Assembly (NCBI RefSeq): GCF_900129855.1
Contig: NZ_LT670819.1
Span: 1,550,001 to 1,614,000 of the forward strand
DNA length: 64,000 bases
DNA from: Streptomyces sp. 3214.6
GTDB taxonomy: Bacteria > Actinomycetota > Actinomycetes > Streptomycetales > Streptomycetaceae
Direction of reading: 5' to 3'
The notes under the pieces were generated by a model. That model was given only the letters and a program-made list of their open reading frames with translations. It did not search any database and was not told the DNA's origin. Below, one piece after another: positions 1-9,569 of this stretch (positions within the stretch are counted from its first letter, which is position 1; each line of letters begins with the position of its first letter). Both the position numbers and the translations under genes were made by a program.

Positions 1-1
1 C

Positions 2-211
2 CTCCTCGACCATGCGCGCGCCGCGGCCCACGAGCTGTCGCGGCTGCTGCGTGAGGAGGTGCCGGAGCGTGACGCGCAGGCGGTGCGGTCGCTGTCGGCG
101 CACATGCAGCCCCTGGTGGTCCAGGCTCTGCTGACGGCCTTCCAGCGGTCGCTCACGTCGGAGCTGCGGGAGTGGCTCGGGGAGCCGCCCACGGACGGCT
201 CCCCTCGATGA
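2..211 (+). CDS. C-terminal part of a probable transcriptional regulator (cut by window edge)
   Basis: An open frame enters from the left edge and ends at TGA 209-211, giving 69 residues with no start in the window. The visible part is mostly helical and amphipathic (HARAAAHELSRLLREE..., then a leucine-rich stretch and ELREWLG). This resembles the C-terminal helices of a TetR-type regulator, but no DNA-binding region is visible, so the family is a guess. It lies convergent to the beta-oxidation operon, a common place for a fatty-acid-responsive TetR protein in actinomycetes. Confidence 0.45.
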   Translation, partial: LLDHARAAAHELSRLLREEVPERDAQAVRSLSAHMQPLVVQALLTAFQRSLTSELREWLGEPPTDGSPR

Positions 212-250
212 GCCCTGACGGGCCCTGACGAGCCCTGCCGAGCCCGTCGC

Positions 251-2428
251 TCAGCGCGCGTCGGTGAAGGTCTCCCCTCGTTCCGCCTTCGCCACCAGCA
301 GCGCGGGCGGCGCGAAGCGGTCGCCGTAGCGTTCGGCGAGCTCATGCGCGCGTGCCACGAACCCGGGCAGCCCGCCCTGGTAGCCGTTGATGTACTGCAG
401 CACTCCGCCGGTCCAGCCGGGGAAGCCGATGCCGAAGAGGGAGCCGATGTTGGCGTCCGCGACGGACGTCAGCACGCCCTCTTCGAGGAGCTTGACCGTG
501 TCGAGGGCCTCGGAGAAGAGCATGCGCTCCTGCATGTCCTCGAACGGGATCTCGCCGCCCGCGCGCGTGAAGTGCTCGCGCAGCCCCGGCCAGAGGGCGC
601 CGCGCCTGCCGTCCTCCCCGTACTCGTAGAAGCCCGCTCCCCCGCCACGGCCGGTGCGGCCGAACTCGTCGACCATGCGGTCGATGACGGTCTCGGCGGG
701 GTGCCCGGGCCACGTGCCGCCCGCCTCCACAAGGGCCCGCTTCGACTCGGCCCGGATCTTCTGCGGCAGGGTGAGCGTCAGGTCGTCCACCAGGGCGAGC
801 ACCTTGCCCGGGTAGCCCGCCTGGGCCGCCGCCTGTTCGACGGAGGCGGGCTCGATGCCCTCGCCGACCATGGCGACGCCCTCGTTGATGAAGTGGCCGA
901 TCACCCGTGAGGTGAAGAAGCCGCGCGAGTCGTTGACGACGATCGGCGTCTTCCTGATCTGCCGGACCAGGTCGAAGGCGCGCGCGAGCGCCTCGTCGCC
1001 GGTGCGCTCGCCCTTGATGATCTCGACGAGGGGCATCTTGTCGACGGGCGAGAAGAAGTGCAGGCCGATGAAGTCGCTCTGCCGCTCGACGCCTTCGGCG
1101 AGGACGGTGATGGGGAGGGTGGAGGTGTTGGAGCACAGCAGGGCGTCGGGGGCGACGATCTGCTCGATCTCCTGGAACACCTTGTGCTTCAACGCGGTGT
1201 CCTCGAACACGGCTTCGATGACCGCGTCGCAGCCGGCCAGGTCGGCCGGGTCCGCGGTGGGAGTGATGCGGGCGAGCAGCGCGTCCGCCTCCTCCCGCGT
1301 GCTGCGGCCCCGGGAGACGGCCTTGGCGCACAGCTTCTCGGAGTAGCCCTTGCCGCGGGCGGCGGCCTCGGCGGAGACGTCCTTCAGGACGACGCCGATG
1401 CCCGCGCGGGCGCACGAGTAGGCGATGCCGGCGCCCATCATCCCGGCGCCCAGGACGGCCACCCTGCGGACCGGGCGGGGCTCGATGCCCTGGGGGCGGC
1501 TGACGCCGGAGTTGACGGCCTGGAGGTCGAAGAAGAACGCCTGGATCATGTTCTTCGACGTCTGTCCGGCGGCCAGTTCGACGAAGTAGCGGGCCTCGAT
1601 GACCTGCGCGGTCTCGAAGTCGACCTGGGCGCCCTCGACGGCCGCGGCGAGGATGTTGCGCGGGGCCGGGTAGGGGGCGCCGTTGGTCTCCTTGCGCAGG
1701 GAGGCCGGGAAGGCGGGCAGGTTGGCGGCGAACCGAGGGTTGGCGGGAGTGCCGCCGGGGATGCGATAGCCGGGCCTGTCCCAGGGCTGCTGCGACTCGG
1801 GGTTGGCGTCGATGAAGGCGCGGGCCTTGGCGAGGAGCTCGTCGGGGGTGGTGGCGACCTCGTGGATCAGGCCATGCTCCAGGGCGCGCCGCGGGCTGTA
1901 CTGGGTGCCCTTGAGGAGGACCTTGAGGAGGGCGTCGGCGATGCCCAGGAGGCGGACGGTGCGCACGACGCCGCCGCCTCCGGGGAGCAGGCCGAGGGTC
2001 ACCTCGGGGCAGCCGATCTTCGAGCCGGGGGTGTCGAGCGCGACCCGGTGGTGGCAGGCGAGCGCGAGCTCGTACCCGCCGCCGAGGGCCGCGCCGTTGA
2101 GGGCGGCGACGACCGGCTTGCCGAGGGTCTCGATGCGGCGGAGGTTGCGCTTGATCTCCAGTCCGCCGTCGAAGAGCTCCTGGGCGGTCTCGGGCGTCAC
2201 GCGGATCAGATCGCGCAGGTCGCCGCCGGCGAAGAAGGTTTTCTTGGCGGAGGTGAAGATGATGCCGCGGATGGAGTCCTGCTCGGCCTCCAGTCGGTCG
2301 GTGACGACCGCGAGCGACTCGCGGAACGCCTGGTTCATGGTGTTCGCGGACTGGTCGGGGTCGTCGAGGACGAGGGTGACGAGGCCGGTGCGGTCCTGTT
2401 CCCAGCGGATGACGGTGCTCTGTGTCAT
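251..2428 (-). CDS. fadB: Trifunctional-type FadB: enoyl-CoA hydratase / 3-hydroxyacyl-CoA dehydrogenase
   Basis: This 725-residue protein hydrates 2-enoyl-CoA and oxidises the 3-hydroxyacyl-CoA, two successive steps of beta-oxidation in the cytoplasm. Residues about 10-200 form a crotonase domain with the oxyanion segment NGAALGGGYE (catalytic Glu near 120) and PEVTLGLLPGGGG (second Glu near 142). From about 325 follows an NAD-binding Rossmann fold (GAGMMGAG) and the dehydrogenase signature HFFSPVDKMPLVEI. Length matches the bacterial alpha-subunit fusion. It is the last gene of a three-gene minus-strand operon, 40 nt behind the thiolase, and ATG 2428 is the first sensible start. Multifunctionality is inferred from domains. 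Confidence 0.95.
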   Translation of the reverse strand: MTQSTVIRWEQDRTGLVTLVLDDPDQSANTMNQAFRESLAVVTDRLEAEQDSIRGIIFTSAKKTFFAGGDLRDLIRVTPETAQELFDGGLEIKRNLRRIETLGKPVVAALNGAALGGGYELALACHHRVALDTPGSKIGCPEVTLGLLPGGGGVVRTVRLLGIADALLKVLLKGTQYSPRRALEHGLIHEVATTPDELLAKARAFIDANPESQQPWDRPGYRIPGGTPANPRFAANLPAFPASLRKETNGAPYPAPRNILAAAVEGAQVDFETAQVIEARYFVELAAGQTSKNMIQAFFFDLQAVNSGVSRPQGIEPRPVRRVAVLGAGMMGAGIAYSCARAGIGVVLKDVSAEAAARGKGYSEKLCAKAVSRGRSTREEADALLARITPTADPADLAGCDAVIEAVFEDTALKHKVFQEIEQIVAPDALLCSNTSTLPITVLAEGVERQSDFIGLHFFSPVDKMPLVEIIKGERTGDEALARAFDLVRQIRKTPIVVNDSRGFFTSRVIGHFINEGVAMVGEGIEPASVEQAAAQAGYPGKVLALVDDLTLTLPQKIRAESKRALVEAGGTWPGHPAETVIDRMVDEFGRTGRGGGAGFYEYGEDGRRGALWPGLREHFTRAGGEIPFEDMQERMLFSEALDTVKLLEEGVLTSVADANIGSLFGIGFPGWTGGVLQYINGYQGGLPGFVARAHELAERYGDRFAPPALLVAKAERGETFTDAR

Positions 2429-2468
2429 GACGGGGTCTCCGTAGAAGTCTCTGGCTGCGCTGGGGTGG

Positions 2469-3683
<1,215 letters not shown>

Positions 3684-3722
3684 TGGCAGGCCTTTCGGGA
3701 GGGTGGGCCGAGCGGGGCGGGG

Positions 3723-4955
3723 TCAGTCGCCCTGGTGCGGGAAGTCCTTCGCGGGGGTCTTCGCGAGGGTCTCTTCAGCGCTCACGGGGGTTACAGGGGT
3801 CACAGAGGTCACGGAGGTCTTCTCAAGGTCCGTCACGAGCCCCGGTATGTCCCAGTCACGGGCGACCGCGTGGGTGTCGGCGCCCGGTTGCGCGGGTCCG
3901 GTCCGGACGGCGGTGGGCGTCGCGGAGAAGCGGGGTGCGGGGGCCGGCTGGGTGATGCCGCCGTGGTCGGTGAAGGTGCCGCGGGCCGCGAGGTGCGGGT
4001 GGTGTGGGGCCTCGCGCAGCGACAGCACGGGCGCCACGCACGCGTCGGAGCCCTCGAAGAGAGCCGTCCACTCCTCCCGGGTGCGGGTCCTGAAGCGGGC
4101 GGCGACGGCCTCGCGCAGCTCTCCCCAGCGGGTCCAGTCCTTGCGGGCCTCGCGGAAGTCCCCGAGGCCCAGGAGGTCCACGAACTCGTCGTAGAACTGC
4201 GGTTCCAGGGCGCCGACGGCCATGTACCCACCGTCGGCGGTCTCGTAGGTGCCGTAGTACGGGCAGCCGCCGTCGAGGAGGTTGGCGGCACGCCGGTCCT
4301 GCCAGCCACCGGCGGCGAGCATGCCGTGGATCATCGCGGACAGGTGGGCGGAGCCGTCGACGATGGCCGCGTCGACGACCTGGCCGGTGCCGTGCACGTG
4401 CGCGTGGTGCAGCGCGGCGAGGATGCCCACGACGAGGTAGAGGGAGCCGCCGGCGAAGTCGCCGAGCAGGTTGGCGGGGGGCGGCGGCGGCCGGTCGGGG
4501 GCGCCGATCATGCCGAGGGCGCCGGTGAGGGCCAGATAGGTGACGTCGTGGCCCGCGCGGTGGGCCAGGGGGCCTTCCTGGCCCCAGCCGGTCATCCGGC
4601 CGTAGACCAGCCGGGGGTTGCGGGCGTGGCAGTCCTCGGGTCCGACGCCCAGCCGCTCGGCCACGCCGGGCCGGTTGCCCTCGATGAGCACGTCGGCGCG
4701 GGCGGCGAGGTCGAGCACGCGCACGGGGCCGTCGGGCGCCTTGAGGTCGACGACGACCGAGCGCTTGTTGCGGTTGGTGACGTCATGGGCGGGGTCGATG
4801 GCGAGAGACATCCCACCGGGGCGGTCCACGCGGACGACGTCGGCGCCGAGGTCGGCCAGGAGCATGCCCGCGAAAGGGCCGGGGCCGATCGAGGCGAGTT
4901 CCACCACGCGCACCCCGGCCAGCGGGCCGTGGCCGTCCGTCCGTCCCGTCGTCAT
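3723..4955 (-). CDS. Family III CoA-transferase (CaiB/BaiF; possibly alpha-methylacyl-CoA racemase-like)
   Basis: The 410-residue product belongs to the CaiB/BaiF family, which moves CoA between acids or epimerises 2-methylacyl-CoAs. It starts with the family pattern LAGVRVVELASIGPGPFAGMLLADLGADVV and carries AGHDVTYLA around the conserved Asp. I chose ATG 4955 because AAGGGGG precedes it; upstream in-frame starts add unconserved residues. The C-terminal tail (codons around 3775-3830) is a 9-nt microrepeat encoding SVTSVTPVTPV. It is the first gene of the beta-oxidation operon and may supply or epimerise the acyl-CoA. The exact substrate cannot be told. Confidence 0.85.
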   Translation of the reverse strand: MTTGRTDGHGPLAGVRVVELASIGPGPFAGMLLADLGADVVRVDRPGGMSLAIDPAHDVTNRNKRSVVVDLKAPDGPVRVLDLAARADVLIEGNRPGVAERLGVGPEDCHARNPRLVYGRMTGWGQEGPLAHRAGHDVTYLALTGALGMIGAPDRPPPPPANLLGDFAGGSLYLVVGILAALHHAHVHGTGQVVDAAIVDGSAHLSAMIHGMLAAGGWQDRRAANLLDGGCPYYGTYETADGGYMAVGALEPQFYDEFVDLLGLGDFREARKDWTRWGELREAVAARFRTRTREEWTALFEGSDACVAPVLSLREAPHHPHLAARGTFTDHGGITQPAPAPRFSATPTAVRTGPAQPGADTHAVARDWDIPGLVTDLEKTSVTSVTPVTPVSAEETLAKTPAKDFPHQGD

Positions 4956-5034
4956 CCAGCCCCCTTGCTGTGACACAACTGATGTAACACCAGCGATGCT
5001 AAGAACACGTTCCAGTGGACACAAGAGGAGAGCG

Positions 5035-5048
5035 AGCAAGCGCTTAGC
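5035..5048. promoter_or_regulatory. KstR2-like TetR operator candidate
   Basis: AGCAAGCGCTTAGC is a near-perfect palindrome around AAGCGCTT. It resembles the published actinobacterial KstR2 motif AnCAAGnnCTTGnT with one deviating base. It lies in the divergent intergenic region, 80 nt upstream of the CoA-transferase start and 90 nt upstream of the reductase start, so it could control both. The regulator is not identified; the truncated gene at the left edge is one candidate. Confidence 0.4.
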
Positions 5049-5138
5049 CGGTTTGGGGACACCTGCCGTCGACCTCCGTACCCCTCACGCTAGCCTCGGC
5101 CACCGACAGCGGCGCGGGCTGCACGGCAAAGGGGTGTC

Positions 5139-6311
5139 ATGAGCAGGCTGAAAAGGTCGGACCGTCCGTACGACATCGTGCTCTTCGGGGCCACGGGCTT
5201 CGCGGGAACGCTCACCGCGGAGTACCTCGCCGCCCATGCGCCGGCGGGACTGCGCTGGGCGATCGCCGGCCGCGACGCGGAGAAGCTGGAGCGGCTGCGC
5301 GAACGGCTCGGCGTGGACGTCGGGGTGGTGCGCGCCGACGTCACGGACCCGACGTCGCTGCGCGCCCTCGCGGAGCACGCGCGCGTGGTGGCCACGACCG
5401 TCGGCCCCTATGTGACGCACGGCGAGGAACTCGTCGCCGCCTGCGCGGACACCGGCGCCGACTATCTCGACCTCAGCGGGGAGCCGGAGTTCGTCGACCT
5501 GATGTATGTCCGGCACGACGCACGCGCGCGGGAGACGGGCGCGCGCCTGATCCACGCGTGCGGCTTCGACTCCGTCCCGCACGACCTGGGCGTGTACTTC
5601 ACCGTCCGGCAGCTCCCGGAGGGCGTGCCGCTGACCGTGGACGGCTTCGTGACGGCCGACGCCACCTTCTCGGGCGGCACCTTCGCCTCCGCGCTGGGCC
5701 AGTTCGCGCGCGGCCGGCAGATGGTGGCCGCCGCGCGGGAGCGGGGGCGGCACGAACCGCGGCTGCTGGGCCGCCGGGCCGCCGCACCGGTGGGCGTGCC
5801 CCGGTTCGCCCCGGAGGCCGGCGCCTGGGCGCTGCCGCTGCCGACCGTCGACCCGCAGATCGTGCTCCGATCGGCGCGGGCGCTGCCGCGCTACGGGCCC
5901 GACTTCCGCTACCGGCACTACGCGGCCGTACGACGGCTGCCGGTCGCCGTGGGAGCGGTGGCGGCGGTCGGGACGCTCGTCGCGGCGGCCCAACTGCCGC
6001 CCGCCCGACGCTGGCTGTCGGACCGGCTGAAGCCCGGGGAGGGGCCGAGCGCGCAGAAGCGGGCCAAGAGCTGGTTCTCCGTGCGGTTCGTCGGCGAGGG
6101 CGGCGGCCGACGGGTGTGCACCGAGGTCGCGGGCGGCGACCCCGGCTACGACGAGACGGCGAAGATGCTCGCCGAGGCGGCGCTGTCCCTGGCCTGCGAC
6201 GACCTCCCGCCGACGGCGGGGCAGGTCACGACGGCGGTGGCGATGGGCGACGCACTGACCGAGCGGCTGACCCGGGCGGGCATCAGGTTCCGGGTGGCGG
6301 CGCGGCGCTGA
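5139..6311 (+). CDS. Saccharopine dehydrogenase-like NAD(P)-binding protein (trans-acting enoyl reductase type)
   Basis: This 390-residue protein begins with a Rossmann motif, YDIVLFGATGFAGTLTAEYLA. It continues with AIAGRDAEKLERL, VRADVTDP and TVGPYVTHGEELVAACADTGADYLDLSGEPEFV, the pattern of the saccharopine-dehydrogenase-like family whose mycobacterial members act as trans-acting enoyl reductases in lipid synthesis. A hydrophobic stretch near residues 270-290 could be a membrane-associated helix, as in eukaryotic SCCPDH. RBS-like AAAGGGG precedes ATG 5139. It is divergent from the beta-oxidation operon, which fits a lipid role. The substrate is unknown. Confidence 0.82.
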   Translation: MSRLKRSDRPYDIVLFGATGFAGTLTAEYLAAHAPAGLRWAIAGRDAEKLERLRERLGVDVGVVRADVTDPTSLRALAEHARVVATTVGPYVTHGEELVAACADTGADYLDLSGEPEFVDLMYVRHDARARETGARLIHACGFDSVPHDLGVYFTVRQLPEGVPLTVDGFVTADATFSGGTFASALGQFARGRQMVAAARERGRHEPRLLGRRAAAPVGVPRFAPEAGAWALPLPTVDPQIVLRSARALPRYGPDFRYRHYAAVRRLPVAVGAVAAVGTLVAAAQLPPARRWLSDRLKPGEGPSAQKRAKSWFSVRFVGEGGGRRVCTEVAGGDPGYDETAKMLAEAALSLACDDLPPTAGQVTTAVAMGDALTERLTRAGIRFRVAARR

Positions 6312-6318
6312 ACGCGCC

Positions 6319-6465
6319 CTACAGGGGCCACTGCACCAGCGTGTAGATCATCCCGACGATCCAGCCCAGCCCGGCCAGGACGGCGAGGATCAGCGCGGCG
6401 TTCACGGCACGCTCGACAGGACGGCCTGGGTCGGCGAGGGGCTTGGGAGCACGGTGCGTCGTCAT
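6319..6465 (-). CDS. 48-residue single-span membrane protein
   Basis: A short frame reads MTTHRAPKPLADPG, a basic N-terminus, then one hydrophobic helix (about residues 22-44, AALILAVLAGLGWIVGMIYTL) ending QWPL. Stop TAG is at 6319-6321. It is a plausible single-pass protein with its N-terminus inside. I recognise no domain. It is convergent with the reductase gene (stops 7 nt apart) and has an unusual six-copy 13-bp repeat in its upstream region (6511-6588). Base usage is typical coding GC3. Confidence 0.65.
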   Translation of the reverse strand: MTTHRAPKPLADPGRPVERAVNAALILAVLAGLGWIVGMIYTLVQWPL

Positions 6466-6510
6466 GCGGGCCAGCCTGCCGAGCGCGGGGCGGGGCGCAC
6501 ATCCGTACAG

Positions 6511-6588
6511 GTACTCAGACGACGTACTGAGACAACGTACTCAGACGACGTACTCAGACGACGTACTCAGGAGACGTACTCAGAAGAT
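6511..6588. repeat. Six tandem 13-bp repeats, unit GTACTCAGACGAC
   Basis: Six contiguous 13-nt units run from 6511 to 6588. Copies 1, 3 and 4 are identical (GTACTCAGACGAC); copy 2 is GTACTGAGACAAC, copy 5 GTACTCAGGAGAC and copy 6 GTACTCAGAAGAT. Each begins with the palindrome GTAC. The CTCAG of one unit can pair with the CTGAG of copy 2. The array lies 46-123 nt upstream of the 48-residue membrane protein gene and just beyond the end of the endonuclease V gene, so it probably belongs to the small gene's promoter region. Period 13 is close to, but not equal to, one helical turn. Confidence 0.9.
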
Positions 6589-6596
6589 GAGGTGGG

Positions 6597-7292
6597 TCAG
6601 GCGCGGGTCGTCGCCTCCTGGAGCGCCCGCCGGCAGAGGGAGTCCGCCCGGCGGGTCGTCTCCGGGAGGCGGAACTCCGGGGTGAGGGCGAGCGTGTGCG
6701 CGCACGCGACGTCCAGGGTGACGCGGTGGCCGATGGACACGAAGACCGGCTTCACGCCCGCCCGGGTGCGCAGCGCCCGCCCCACTTCGTCGTCGCCCGC
6801 CAGCAGCGGGGACGCCGCACCGCGAGGGGCTCCCGGGTCGTCGTAGGTGAAGGTGAACGGGTTCTTGGCGACGCCGATCGTGGGCAGGCCGGTGAGGACC
6901 CCGAGGTGGCTGGCGAGGCCGAAGCGGCGCGGGTGGGCCAGGCCGTAGCCGTCGCAGACGACCAGCCCCGGCGGGCGGGGCAGGGCGTCGAGGGCGGCGA
7001 GCACGGTGGGGATCTCGCGGAAGGCGAGCAGTCCGGGCACGTACGGGAAGGAGATCCGCCCCACGGCCGTGGCCTCGGCGACGACTTCGAGGCCGGCCGC
7101 GTCGAGGACGACGGCCGCCGCCGCGACGACGTCCCGCTCGTCGTCGTAGGCCACGTCGACCCCCGTGACGTACCCCGTCCCGGGCGGCGGACCCGGCTCG
7201 TCGAGCACCACCCGCGCGCGCAGTTCGTCCTGGACGGCGCGGGCCTCTTCCTCGGTCGCGGGCCAGCCCGCGGGAATGTCTACGGTCGTCAT
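6597..7292 (-). CDS. nfi: Endonuclease V (deoxyinosine repair)
   Basis: The 231-residue product nicks DNA near deoxyinosine. The family motifs are in order: GVDVAYDDE (first metal Asp), VPGLLAFREIP (Glu), VVCDGYGLAHPRRFGLASHLG (Asp and substrate wedge) and TIGVAKNPF (Lys). I start at ATG 7292 (MTTVDIPAGWP), because earlier in-frame starts add a low-complexity extension. No clear Shine-Dalgarno precedes this ATG, so the mRNA may be leaderless. It stands alone between the repeat array and a small basic protein gene on the same strand. Confidence 0.92.
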   Translation of the reverse strand: MTTVDIPAGWPATEEEARAVQDELRARVVLDEPGPPPGTGYVTGVDVAYDDERDVVAAAAVVLDAAGLEVVAEATAVGRISFPYVPGLLAFREIPTVLAALDALPRPPGLVVCDGYGLAHPRRFGLASHLGVLTGLPTIGVAKNPFTFTYDDPGAPRGAASPLLAGDDEVGRALRTRAGVKPVFVSIGHRVTLDVACAHTLALTPEFRLPETTRRADSLCRRALQEATTRA

Positions 7293-7356
7293 GGTGAGGA
7301 CGAGAGTACGGCTCCCGGGGTCCGGCCCGCGATCATGTTCCGAAGCGGCTGCCGAC

Positions 7357-7686
7357 TCAGCTCTTGCCGCCGAGCGCACGCTGCAGCTGACTCTTGTTCA
7401 TGTCCGAGCGGCCCTTGACTCCGCGCCGCTTGGCCTCCTCGTAGAGCTGGTCGTAGGTGGGCCCCTGGGAGCCCTTGCCGGACCGCTGGCCGCCGCGCCT
7501 GCCGGACGACATGTCCTGCGTGGAGGTGCGGCTCGCGGTCTTCGACTCGCCGGACCGGGCGCGCTCCTTGTTGACCGTCCGGGCGGCGATCTCCTCCGCA
7601 CGGCCGGTGCTCTCGCCCCGGTCCTGCGCGCTCTTCTTGATGTGCTCGTACTGGCGCTCCCGCTTGGGGCTGGAACCGCGTGGCAT
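7357..7686 (-). CDS. Small basic hydrophilic protein (often labelled plasmid stabilisation protein)
   Basis: This 109-residue protein is rich in Lys, Arg, Ser and Gly. It begins MPRGSSPKRERQYEHIKKSAQDRG and ends with a helix-loop-helix like a Rho-N/SAP-type module (YDQLYEEAKRRGVKGRSDMNKSQLQRAL, about residues 76-104). Such modules bind nucleic acids, so DNA or RNA binding is likely. A good site, AAAGGAG, lies 9 nt before ATG 7686. Homologues in Streptomyces are commonly labelled plasmid stabilisation protein without experimental support. The middle is probably disordered. Confidence 0.7.
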   Translation of the reverse strand: MPRGSSPKRERQYEHIKKSAQDRGESTGRAEEIAARTVNKERARSGESKTASRTSTQDMSSGRRGGQRSGKGSQGPTYDQLYEEAKRRGVKGRSDMNKSQLQRALGGKS

Positions 7687-7737
7687 GGGCGCTCACTCCT
7701 TTCGTGTTCGCGCCCACCGGGTACCCCGAAAAGCCGC

Positions 7738-8847
7738 TCAGCCCTCCAGGCGGGCCACGCGCCCCTGTTCGCCGGCGGCCCAGCAGCCGAGGTCGGGGGT
7801 GCAGTCCACGGTGTCGTACGAGCCCGTGTCGAGGGTGCGCCAGGTGCGGCCGGCGTCGGTGGTCAGGTCGGTGCCGGTGGGGCCGACCGCGAGGGCGGCG
7901 GTGCGGCTGTGCGGGAGCCAGGCGACGCCCGAGCGGTAGGCGGGCGGGGGTGTGGCGGCGGGCCGCCAGGTGCGCCCGGCGTCGCCGGTCGTGGCGGCGG
8001 CGAGCGGGGAGGGCTGGTCCGCGCGGTAGTCGCCGCCGACGGCGAGGCCGTGGGTGCGGTCGCGGAAGGCGAGGGCGAAGACCCCTCGCGCGGGATCCCC
8101 CGCGGGGATTGGGGTGTCGGTGGCCGTCCAGGTCCTCCCCCGGTCGGACGAGTGCAGCACCCGCGCGCGTGCGGCCCCGCCGGTCGCCAGCCAGACGTCG
8201 TGGGTCCCCGAGGCGACCAGGCACTGGCCACTGGCGGCGAAGCCCGCCTCGCCGTCCTGGGCGGCCGGCATGCCCTCGTTCGGCAGCACCTTCCAGGAGC
8301 GGCCGCCGTCGCCGGTCGACAGGATGCGGAACTTTCCGTCGACCGGGTCGCTCATGGCGAGGCCGTGTCGGCGGTCGAAGAAGGTCATGCAGTCGTAGAA
8401 GGCGCGGGCGTCGGTGTTGCGGAAGGACTCCGTCCAGGTCGTCCCGCCGTCCTCGGTGCGGTAGACGCGTGAGGCCTCGCCCTCGCCGATGGCGAGCACC
8501 ACGGCGCGGCGCGCGTCGAACGCCTCGATGTCCCGGAACTGCAGGTCGGCCGCGCCGGGCGGTGAGACGTCGCGCCAGCTCTCGCCGCCGTCGGTGGTGC
8601 GCAGGACGGTGCCCTGGGTGCCGGCGACCCACGCGGTGCGGCGGTCGACCGCCGCGAGGCCACGGAACCGTACGGCGGTGGTGCCGGTGTCCTTGAGGTC
8701 CCAGCGCGGGGCCGGCGGGCCCGGTGTGTGCGCCTGGGCGGGCAGGGCGGTCAGGACGGCGAGCGCCGCCCCGCAGACCGCCGCGGCCGCGCGGCCGCCC
8801 CTGCGTGCTGTCCGTACCGTGCGTCGCGTGTTCCCCAAGCGCCTCAT
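7738..8847 (-). CDS. Secreted beta-propeller protein (Ycf48/BNR-like repeats)
   Basis: The 369-residue product has a twin-Arg-rich n-region, a hydrophobic core and an ALPAQAH cleavage site near residue 40, so it should be exported by Sec or Tat. The rest consists of repeats with the pattern T-x-D-G-G-x-(T/S)-W (TTDGGESW, TEDGGTTW, STGDGGRSW, SSDRGRTW, TTGDAGRTW, TTDAGRTW), which mark sialidase/BNR-type or Ycf48-like seven-bladed propellers. No catalytic residues are recognisable. Names such as oxidoreductase used for relatives are not supported by any cofactor site here. Confidence 0.8.
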   Translation of the reverse strand: MRRLGNTRRTVRTARRGGRAAAAVCGAALAVLTALPAQAHTPGPPAPRWDLKDTGTTAVRFRGLAAVDRRTAWVAGTQGTVLRTTDGGESWRDVSPPGAADLQFRDIEAFDARRAVVLAIGEGEASRVYRTEDGGTTWTESFRNTDARAFYDCMTFFDRRHGLAMSDPVDGKFRILSTGDGGRSWKVLPNEGMPAAQDGEAGFAASGQCLVASGTHDVWLATGGAARARVLHSSDRGRTWTATDTPIPAGDPARGVFALAFRDRTHGLAVGGDYRADQPSPLAAATTGDAGRTWRPAATPPPAYRSGVAWLPHSRTAALAVGPTGTDLTTDAGRTWRTLDTGSYDTVDCTPDLGCWAAGEQGRVARLEG

Positions 8848-8958
8848 GGCGGGCGAAGCTAGCCCACGGCTTTCGGTGCCGTCCAGATGCCCGCGATCAC
8901 CTCAACCGCCTTGTGCGGCACGGGAGGAGAGGTGAGTCACTCCCGTGCATGAAATGCG

Positions 8959-8972
8959 GTGACCGAGGTCAC
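8959..8972. promoter_or_regulatory. Inverted repeat upstream of ssgD
   Basis: GTGACC and GGTCAC are separated by GA, a 14-bp near-perfect palindrome 100 nt upstream of the ssgD start in the 224-nt divergent intergenic region. It is a plausible operator for ssgD or the propeller gene. No matching regulator was recognised. Confidence 0.3.
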
Positions 8973-9071
8973 TCGAAATCGGTGTGCACGGATCGGCCGG
9001 TTCCGGCGTCTCTTCCAGTGTCCGGACGCACCGCCCGGAAGTTCGTCCCGCCATCACGAGGGAGCAAGGCG

Positions 9072-9488
9072 ATGTCCACCGTCATCGAGCAGCCCGTAGA
9101 GGCCCGTCTGGTCGCCGCTGCGCCCCGGATGCCGAGCATCCCCGCCACGCTGCGCTACGACCGGCACGACCCCTTCGCCGTGCGCATGACCTTCCCCGCC
9201 CCGGCCACCCTGGAGGGCGTCGAGGTCTGCTGGACGTTCGCCCGCGACCTGCTCGCCGCCGGCCTGCACGAGGCCGAGGGCCACGGCGATGTCCGGGTCC
9301 GCCCCTACGGGTACGACCGTACGGTCCTGGAGTTCCACGCGCCCGAGGGCACCGCCGTCGTGCACGTCCACTCGGCGGAGATCCGCCGCTTCCTGCAGGC
9401 CACGAGCGAACTGGTGCCCACCGGCACGGAGTACCGGCAGCTCGACCTCGACCACGACCTGGCGGAGCTGATGCGGGACGCCTGCTGA
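9072..9488 (+). CDS. ssgD: SsgA-like sporulation and cell division protein
   Basis: This 138-residue cytoplasmic protein belongs to the SALP family, found only in morphologically complex actinomycetes. These proteins steer septum placement and peptidoglycan remodelling. The typical SALP core is visible: PATLRYDRHDPFAVRMTF, then VCWTFARDLLAAGL, GDVRVRPYG and HAPEGTAVVHVHSAEIRRFL. AGGGAGCAAGG precedes ATG 9072. Placement between a propeller gene and an ABC-F gene matches ssgD (SCO6722) of S. coelicolor, reported to act in lateral wall synthesis; the paralogue call rests on that recalled synteny. Confidence 0.88.
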   Translation: MSTVIEQPVEARLVAAAPRMPSIPATLRYDRHDPFAVRMTFPAPATLEGVEVCWTFARDLLAAGLHEAEGHGDVRVRPYGYDRTVLEFHAPEGTAVVHVHSAEIRRFLQATSELVPTGTEYRQLDLDHDLAELMRDAC

Positions 9489-9503
9489 GGCGGTTTTAAT
9501 CCT

Positions 9504-9532
9504 TTGACAGTCCTCCCGGGCCCTCCTACGGT
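9504..9532 (+). promoter_or_regulatory. Sigma-70-type promoter of the ABC-F gene
   Basis: TTGACA (9504-9509) and TACGGT (9527-9532) are separated by exactly 17 nt, a strong housekeeping-sigma promoter for this GC-rich genome. The predicted start near 9539 gives a leader of about 230 nt before the ABC-F start codon. Confidence 0.7.
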
Positions 9533-9569
9533 GTTCAACGGTTCTGTTGCCGCCGATTGGAGAAGGACG

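Noticed and set aside
6511..6588. CRISPR array
   Set aside because: The 13-bp units are contiguous with no spacers, and there are no cas genes nearby.
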